DNA from: JBFHES01 sp041584015
GTDB taxonomy: Bacteria; Bacteroidota; Bacteroidia; Bacteroidales; M50B96
DNA: 27,622 nt
NCBI GenBank assembly: GCA_041584015.1
Contig: JBFHES010000029.1
Span: 1 to 27,622, forward strand
Direction of reading: 5' to 3'
In this document: positions 22,787-27,622 of the stretch, piece by piece
How positions within the stretch are numbered: position 1 is the first letter of the stretch
How the letters are laid out: the number at the start of each line of letters is the position of its first letter
Program-made: the position numbers and the translations under genes
Notes under the pieces: model-generated
The model's input: only the letters and a program-made list of their open reading frames with translations
Databases searched by the model: none
Told to the model about the DNA's origin: nothing

Positions 22787-24277
22787 ATGAGTAAGCAATA
22801 TATCCTTTCATTTGATCAGGGAACAACTAGTTCCAGAAGTGTTTTGTACGATTTAAGCAGACAGCAGATTGGAATGGAATCGGTTGCTTTAACTCCGATT
22901 TATCCCAATCCCGGATGGGTTGAGCATGATCCGTATGAACTCTTAAACTCACAAATAGATTCAGCCCGTTTATTGCTGGCTAAGTTTAATATTGCTGCCA
23001 GAGATATACTATCAATTGGGATTACAAATCAGCGGGAAACAACCATCGTATGGGATAAATTGACAGGTAAACCGATCTACAATGCCATTGTTTGGCAAGA
23101 TACGCGTACGTCTGAGTTTTGTCAGAATTTGATTAAAGATGGTTTGGCTGATGTGTTGCTGGAGAAAACCGGGTTAATGGTTGATTCCTATTTTTCTGCC
23201 ACAAAAATTCATTGGATATTACAGCATGTTCCAGATGCTTTGCAGAAGGCGAAGGATGGTGAGCTTTTATTCGGAACGGTTGATTCATGGTTGTTATGGA
23301 ATCTTACTAATGGTGAGGTTCATGCCACTGATGTAAGCAATGCTTCGCGCACCATGTTGTTTAATATTTCAAGCTTAGCATGGGATGAGGGGCTCTTAAA
23401 TTTATTTGAAATTCCAGCAACAATGCTCCCGGTTGTTAAAGGTACAGCTGATAATTATGGTTTTGTTAAGGCTAAATTGTTTGGGAGTGAAATACCTGTA
23501 AATGCTATTGTGGGCGACCAGCAAGCTGCGCTTTTCGGACAACTATGTTTTAAACCAGGTGAGGTGAAAAATACTTATGGGACAGGTTGTTTTATGTTGA
23601 TGAATACTGGAAACAAATTAGTTCGTTCCAATGCAGGACTCATTTCTACAATTGCCTGGAAAATTGGAGATACTGTTTGCTATGCACTCGAAGGAAGTAT
23701 TTTTATTGGCGGTGCAGTTATTCAGTGGCTTAGGGATGAACTTGAGATGCTGCAAACTGCTGCAGAGTCAGAAAAGCTTGCTAAAACTGTTAATGATACG
23801 AATGGTGTTTATTTGGTGCCTGCGTTTTCAGGCTTGGGTGCACCTTATTGGAATATGGATGCTCGTGGTGTTTTATGTGGTTTAACCAGAGGTGCAAAAC
23901 GAGCACATATTGTTCGTGCGGCACTCGAGTCTATTGCCTATCAGACAAAAGATGTACTTAATGCAATGATTAAAGATTCAGGCTTGCTTTTAAATACCTT
24001 AAAGGTTGATGGAGGTGCAGCGGAGAATGATTTTCTGATGCAGTTTCAGGCAAATGTATTGCACGCAAGTGTCATACGCCCAACACAGATTGAAAGTACG
24101 GCTCGTGGAGCAATGTTGCTGGCTGGTGTCCAAGCTCAAAGCTGGTCTGTTGATGAGCTGAAAGATATGAAGGAAGATTTACACATGTTTCGGTCAGATA
24201 TGGATGATGCTAAAAGAAGACAATTGTATGCTGGCTGGAAAGAAGCTGTCGAAATGACGATTCGAAATAATAAATAG
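22787..24277 (+). CDS. glpK: Glycerol kinase
   Basis: Phosphorylates glycerol to sn-glycerol 3-phosphate with ATP in the cytoplasm, feeding lipid synthesis or glycolysis. The 496 residues show the FGGY-kinase layout: phosphate-binding FDQGTTSSRS near the N-terminus, ITNQRETT (about 84-91), the glycerol-binding WVEHDP (45-50), the active-site region VGDQQAALFGQ, NTYGTGCF, and the C-terminal DGGAAENDFLMQFQA and ESTARGAMLLAG. No glpF transporter or glpD dehydrogenase lies nearby. The gene is only 7 bases behind uvrA, so it is probably co-transcribed with a repair gene, an unexpected pairing. The DUF502 gene follows after 25 bases. Confidence 0.97.
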   Translation: MSKQYILSFDQGTTSSRSVLYDLSRQQIGMESVALTPIYPNPGWVEHDPYELLNSQIDSARLLLAKFNIAARDILSIGITNQRETTIVWDKLTGKPIYNAIVWQDTRTSEFCQNLIKDGLADVLLEKTGLMVDSYFSATKIHWILQHVPDALQKAKDGELLFGTVDSWLLWNLTNGEVHATDVSNASRTMLFNISSLAWDEGLLNLFEIPATMLPVVKGTADNYGFVKAKLFGSEIPVNAIVGDQQAALFGQLCFKPGEVKNTYGTGCFMLMNTGNKLVRSNAGLISTIAWKIGDTVCYALEGSIFIGGAVIQWLRDELEMLQTAAESEKLAKTVNDTNGVYLVPAFSGLGAPYWNMDARGVLCGLTRGAKRAHIVRAALESIAYQTKDVLNAMIKDSGLLLNTLKVDGGAAENDFLMQFQANVLHASVIRPTQIESTARGAMLLAGVQAQSWSVDELKDMKEDLHMFRSDMDDAKRRQLYAGWKEAVEMTIRNNK

Positions 24278-24302
24278 TGTTTTATTAATTAATAGATCCA
24301 TC

Positions 24303-24872
24303 ATGAAAAAAATATTTGCCTATTTTGCACAAGGACTGCTTTATGCTGCTCCTATTGCCGCTACCGCTTATGTTATTTATAAGTCTTTTATTATAGTAGA
24401 TGGTTTGTTGCAGAATACTCTTGAGGATTTAATCGGATATAAAATTCCAGGCCTAGGCATTGTGGCTATTTTTATTCTTTTAACCATACTTGGTTATTTT
24501 GGACAGTCGGTTGTAGCTCGTCCATTCAGATATTTATTTAATCGCTTGCTTGAAAGAGCTCCTTTCCTGAAAGTAATTTATTCATCGCTCAGCGATTTAT
24601 TTTCTGCTTTTGTAGGTAAGGAACGAAAATTTCAGAACCCGGTTTTGGCTCTAATCAACAAGGAAAACGATTTATGGAAGATTGGCTTTGTTACGCAAGA
24701 AACACTTGAGCAGCTGGAACTGCTTGATAAAGTGGCCATTTATTTTCCTCATTCGTACAACTTCTCTGGTGAGTTATACATTGTGCCGAAGAAACACGTA
24801 AAACCACTTGATGTACCACCAGCCGAAGCCATGAAGTTTGTTGTGTCGGGTGGCGTTGCCAATCTAGATTAA
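24303..24872 (+). CDS. DUF502-family membrane protein
   Basis: A 189-residue protein with two membrane helices at about 5-27 and 46-70, then a conserved cytoplasmic or periplasmic domain. Typical DUF502 segments are visible: GLLYAAPIAATAYVIYK, IPGLGIVAIF, LLERAPFLKVIYSSLSDLF and the C-terminal VSGGVA. Related plant proteins (COV family) are also membrane proteins of unclear biochemical role. It follows glpK by 25 bases and is likely the last gene of the uvrA-glpK group, ending 26 bases from a convergent gene. Function unknown; the family call is confident. Confidence 0.9.
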   Translation: MKKIFAYFAQGLLYAAPIAATAYVIYKSFIIVDGLLQNTLEDLIGYKIPGLGIVAIFILLTILGYFGQSVVARPFRYLFNRLLERAPFLKVIYSSLSDLFSAFVGKERKFQNPVLALINKENDLWKIGFVTQETLEQLELLDKVAIYFPHSYNFSGELYIVPKKHVKPLDVPPAEAMKFVVSGGVANLD

Positions 24873-24898
24873 TAGGGCTGTTGGTCTTATAAATATAT

Positions 24899-25768
24899 CT
24901 AAAAAATAGTTGGTTCGTCTTCGTCACGATCCAAGCCTGCACCGCTTATACTTGCGTTAAGTTCAAAACCGATTAATAGAATAATAGAGTTTAAGTACAA
25001 CCACATGAGTATAACCAGAATGGTTCCAATGGATCCATACAACTTGTTGTAATTGCCAAAATTATTGATGTAGAAAGAGAATCCCAGCGATGTAATGATA
25101 GATAATAAAGTTGCCAGCGATGATCCTGCAGAAATAAAACGCCACCTGCTTCTTTTAGCAGGAGCAAGATAATAGAGCGATGATATCGAGAAGAAAAACA
25201 ATGCCAGGATAATGATCCACTTTCCCATGTCGAGCATGTATAACGTGAAATTTCTTTCGAGTAAGTTTTGTTCTACCAAATAGTCGAAACCCCAGTTACT
25301 CATAACAATTAACATCACAGCAACAGTTGTTAGTGTGAACATTATAAAAACTAAAATTACTGCCACCAGTCGCTGTGTCCACCATTTTCTAATTTCAAAG
25401 GTGTGCTTGCTGGCATTAAAAGCATCAATCATTGAATTGAAACCATTGGTTGAAAACAGCAATGCCGCAATAAAACCAAATGAAAGCAATCCGCCCCGCT
25501 GGTTGGTAATAATATCCTGCAAAGTAACCTGTATGGATTTAAACGCATTTTCAGGCATTACCTCACCGAGTAGGGAGAATAGTTGCTCCTGAAAATTATC
25601 AACGGGAATATATGGTATAACTGTAAAAACAAATATAATTGCCGGAAATAAGGCAAGGTAAAAACTAAATGCAATGGCAGATGCACGCGTAGTAATGCTT
25701 CCCTCTGCAATGCCCTTATAGAAGAAAAGCAAAACATCATATAGCGGCACTCCATCAAAACCCGGCAA
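24899..25768 (-). CDS. YihY/BrkB-family inner-membrane protein
   Basis: A polytopic protein of the YihY (formerly mis-called RNase BN) family with six hydrophobic segments. Family landmarks are LPGFDGVPLYDVLLFF at the start, SAIAFSFYLALFPAIIF in the first helix, LLSFGFIAALLFSTNGFNSM in the middle, and YGSIGTILVILMWLYLNSI near the end. The role is unknown. The start shown is a TTG, but it falls inside the conserved KITLPGFDG block. The frame remains open upstream to a stop at 25933-25931, and the added residues (ILKHKTIKEERKESLLNWIG onward) look coding. No ATG, GTG or TTG occurs there, so the true start may be ATT at 25870-25868, overlapping the nadC stop. Third gene of the DUF4783-nadC operon. 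Confidence 0.88.
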   Translation of the reverse strand: MPGFDGVPLYDVLLFFYKGIAEGSITTRASAIAFSFYLALFPAIIFVFTVIPYIPVDNFQEQLFSLLGEVMPENAFKSIQVTLQDIITNQRGGLLSFGFIAALLFSTNGFNSMIDAFNASKHTFEIRKWWTQRLVAVILVFIMFTLTTVAVMLIVMSNWGFDYLVEQNLLERNFTLYMLDMGKWIIILALFFFSISSLYYLAPAKRSRWRFISAGSSLATLLSIITSLGFSFYINNFGNYNKLYGSIGTILVILMWLYLNSIILLIGFELNASISGAGLDRDEDEPTIF

Positions 25769-25863
25769 GGTTATTTTTTTTGCAAAAGCAACCGGCTTTT
25801 CAGTTTTTCTGCCGATCCAGTTTAATAGCGATTCTTTTCTTTCTTCTTTGATAGTCTTATGTT

Positions 25864-26718
25864 TTAAAATGCTTTCAGACTCATGTCCAAACTTTTTATC
25901 TGATGGGTTAAGGCACCAACCGAAATAAAGTCAACACCGCACATTGCATATTCACGCAATGTTTCCAGCGTGATGCCTCCTGAAGACTCCGTCTCATACA
26001 AACCATTGATTAACTGAACAGCAGTTCTTGTGTCGGCGTAATTAAAGTTATCTAGCATTATTCTATGGATATTACCAACAGCCATTATTTCTTTAACCTC
26101 GGCAAGACTCCTTGCCTCAACTTCAATTTTTAAATCTTTGCCTTTAAGTTTTAAATAGCCTAATGTTTTTGTAATTGCTTGCTCAATACCACCAGCAAAG
26201 TCAATATGATTATCTTTAATCATTATCATATCGAATAAGCCCATTCGATGATTTTGACCACCACCTAAACGCACCGCTTCTTTTTCCAAAAGGCGCATGC
26301 CCGGCGTTGTTTTTCGTGTGTCAAGAACTTTAGTCTTTAGTCCATCCAGCTGGTTTACATAAATACTGGTGGTGGTAGCAATGCCGCTCATACGTTGCAT
26401 TATGTTAAGCACTAATCGTTCTGTTTGAAGAATTGCTGTTTTTTTACCTTCAACTATAAATGCAAGATCTCCAACTTTTACTTTGGCGCCATCTTCAATA
26501 TAAGTTGTGATTCTTAAGTCGCTATCGAATTTATTAAATACTTTTTTTGCGACCTCAATCCCGGCTATAATACCATCTTCTTTTATCAACAGTTTGGCTT
26601 TTCCAATGGTGTCTTCAGGAATGCACGATAAGGTTGTGTGATCACCATCGCCAAGATCTTCTTCAAGAGCGGTATCAATAAATTTATCCAGGTAGGTGTT
26701 TAAAATATCTTGATTCAT
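25864..26718 (-). CDS. nadC: Nicotinate-nucleotide pyrophosphorylase (carboxylating)
   Basis: Quinolinate phosphoribosyltransferase: quinolinate plus PRPP gives nicotinate mononucleotide, CO2 and PPi, the last step of de novo nicotinate nucleotide synthesis. The 284 residues match the family. Active-site residues are visible in DTRKTTPGMR (133-142, R135 and K136), GGGQNHRMGL (152-161, H157 and R158) and MIKDNHI (166-172, K168). Glu in KIEVEAR and Asp in IMLDN line the barrel. It starts 8 bases after the DUF4783 stop and is followed by the YihY gene, whose frame overlaps its end. nadA and nadB are not in the window. Confidence 0.97.
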   Translation of the reverse strand: MNQDILNTYLDKFIDTALEEDLGDGDHTTLSCIPEDTIGKAKLLIKEDGIIAGIEVAKKVFNKFDSDLRITTYIEDGAKVKVGDLAFIVEGKKTAILQTERLVLNIMQRMSGIATTTSIYVNQLDGLKTKVLDTRKTTPGMRLLEKEAVRLGGGQNHRMGLFDMIMIKDNHIDFAGGIEQAITKTLGYLKLKGKDLKIEVEARSLAEVKEIMAVGNIHRIMLDNFNYADTRTAVQLINGLYETESSGGITLETLREYAMCGVDFISVGALTHQIKSLDMSLKAF

Positions 26719-26726
26719 GTTGCTTG

Positions 26727-27128
26727 CTATCGTTTGTTCTTTTCAACTTTAAAAAGTGGAATTATATTTTTGCCATCTTTAACTCTAAGATGATAATAGA
26801 TGCGGTAACTATTTTCTCCAGACTTGTAGATGCCAATAAAAAACTGATTATTGTCTTTACCTCCTTTGTGCTGAATGGCGAAGGAGCTAGGTGGGTTTTC
26901 CTTGAAAAAATCGCGTAGAATAATTTCAGCCTGACTTTTACTGTAGAAGTTTTTAATGTCTAAAATTCCAAGCTCAACCTTGTCATCAAAATAGGCCGAG
27001 ATTGTTTTTGCATCGCCTTGCTCAATGGCAATAACCACATTGCTCTTATTCTTTTCTTGAGCTTGGGCAGTATAGGAAAATAGTAATGAACCTATGAGGA
27101 GGATGAGTATGGGAAGTTTAATTTTCAT
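26727..27128 (-). CDS. DUF4783-family secreted protein
   Basis: A 133-residue protein with a signal peptide (about 1-23, MKIKLPILILLIGSLLFSY). The compact alpha/beta domain of DUF4783 contains IEQGDAKTISAYFDDKVELG and the ending RIYYHLRVKDGKNIIPLFKV. The fold resembles NTF2-like/SnoaL domains, small cone-shaped barrels that often bind ligands or proteins. It probably acts in the periplasm; the partner is unknown. It leads an operon with nadC (8 bases downstream) and the YihY-type gene and is divergent from rlmH. I recall this gene order from other Bacteroidota, which supports the family call. No convincing promoter is visible on its strand. Confidence 0.87.
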   Translation of the reverse strand: MKIKLPILILLIGSLLFSYTAQAQEKNKSNVVIAIEQGDAKTISAYFDDKVELGILDIKNFYSKSQAEIILRDFFKENPPSSFAIQHKGGKDNNQFFIGIYKSGENSYRIYYHLRVKDGKNIIPLFKVEKNKR

Positions 27129-27225
27129 CTTTTTGACTTTAGGAAAATGATTATGGTAAATGTCGTTCTATTATATGTTCTTTGCACTATTTACGCTTAT
27201 TCGTGGCAATTTAACGATAATCATT

Positions 27226-27233
27226 TAAATTTG
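27226..27233 (+). promoter_or_regulatory. Candidate -7 element for rlmH
   Basis: TAAATTTG matches TAnnTTTG exactly, with GTGG at 27203-27206 about 20 bases upstream as a -33-like box. Transcription from it would give a leader of about 95 bases before rlmH. That leader contains an 11-codon frame, MSAKINELIGK, at 27266-27301. Confidence 0.4.
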
Positions 27234-27332
27234 TGTTGGATCAGGTTTCAAAAACTGAACCAATATGTCTGCAAAAATAAATGAATTGATTGGTAAGTAA
27301 AACTATATTTATCATTACGCAATATTTTATCA

Positions 27333-27622
27333 ATGAAAATCACCTTACTGGCCATTGGCAAAACGGATAAAGATTTTGTAAAAAAAGGTTTTGAAGAATA
27401 CACCAAACGCCTAAGCAAATATGTTAATTTCGAGTTTCAGGTTTTGCCTGATGTAAAGAACTCTAAGAACATGAACGAAGATCTTCAAAAGAACAAAGAA
27501 GGTGATCTGCTAAAGGAGAAGTTTAAAAACGCACATGTGATACTTTTAGACGAGAATGGTAAGACGTATTCGTCTGTTGGCTTTGCGAAGTTTATCGACA
27601 AACAAATAATGATCGGCATTAA
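27333..27622 (+). CDS. rlmH: 23S rRNA (pseudouridine-1915-N3)-methyltransferase, N-terminal part (cut by window edge)
   Basis: RlmH methylates N3 of pseudouridine 1915 in helix 69 of 23S rRNA on assembled 70S ribosomes, using S-adenosylmethionine. The visible 96 residues start MKITLLAIGKTDKDFVKKGF and include EEYTKRLSKYVNFEFQVLP and ILLDENGKTYSSVGFAKFI, all characteristic of this SPOUT-family enzyme (usual length about 155-157). The SAM-binding knot at the C-terminus lies outside the window. It is divergent from the DUF4783 gene across about 200 bases. Confidence 0.95.
   Translation, partial: MKITLLAIGKTDKDFVKKGFEEYTKRLSKYVNFEFQVLPDVKNSKNMNEDLQKNKEGDLLKEKFKNAHVILLDENGKTYSSVGFAKFIDKQIMIGI

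Noticed and set aside
1..27622. Search for CRISPR arrays, toxin-antitoxin pairs, defence genes, insertion sequences or phage remnants
   Set aside because: No regular repeats, transposase, integrase, restriction or other defence gene was recognised; the gene content is housekeeping and envelope-related.

Overview
The window looks like chromosomal DNA of a member of the Bacteroidota, probably Bacteroidia and possibly Marinilabiliales-like. The order-level guess is weak. The DNA is AT-rich. Most genes lack a Shine-Dalgarno sequence, and several are preceded by the Bacteroidota -7 element TAnnTTTG. The gene set includes families typical of the phylum (an 884-residue LptD, DUF4783, a probable DUF6452/DUF6048 pair). 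I see no tRNA, rRNA, CRISPR array, insertion sequence, phage gene or other sign of recent transfer. No gene-free stretch exceeds 300 bases.

Layout, left to right. (1) 1-1830, minus: a PepSY-type four-helix membrane protein followed by an Rrf2-family regulator that runs off the left edge, plausibly an iron- or redox-related pair. (2) 1923-5558, minus: lptD (TTG start) then fmt. (3) 5744-8793, plus, divergent from lptD: a secreted N-acetylmuramoyl-L-alanine amidase, an MlaD/MCE-type lipid-binding membrane protein (TTG start) and a serine-racemase-like PLP enzyme, packed with gaps of 11 and 0 bases. The lptD/amidase/MCE block is an envelope cluster. (4) 8847-9879, minus: a small lipoprotein and a probable outer-membrane protein, overlapping by 29 bases. 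(5) 10115-13354, plus: a 1079-residue tricorn-type protease. (6) 13390-13619: a perfect 19-bp inverted repeat next to a promoter for a 43-residue membrane protein that ends tail-to-tail with a DUF418 membrane protein (13616-14824, minus). (7) 14944-16884, minus: an ABC-F ATPase. (8) 17183-18829, plus: ATP-dependent PEP carboxykinase, closed by a strong bidirectional terminator. (9) 18897-19801, minus: a 66-residue orphan protein and an ECF-type sigma factor, separated by a terminator. (10) 19978-24872, plus: uvrA, glpK and a DUF502 membrane protein. (11) 24899-27128, minus: DUF4783, nadC and a YihY/BrkB-type membrane protein. (12) 27333 to the right edge, plus: rlmH, cut by the window.

Most genes are housekeeping: envelope biogenesis, translation start and ribosome methylation, NAD synthesis, nucleotide excision repair, gluconeogenesis and glycerol entry. 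I do not see a clear new defence or mobile system. The most interesting signals are small: the palindrome plus 43-residue membrane protein; the sigma factor with a full GGAGGT Shine-Dalgarno sequence in a genome that otherwise avoids them; the serine-racemase signature in an envelope operon; the YihY frame that lacks a normal start codon; and the internal duplication of the PepSY membrane protein.
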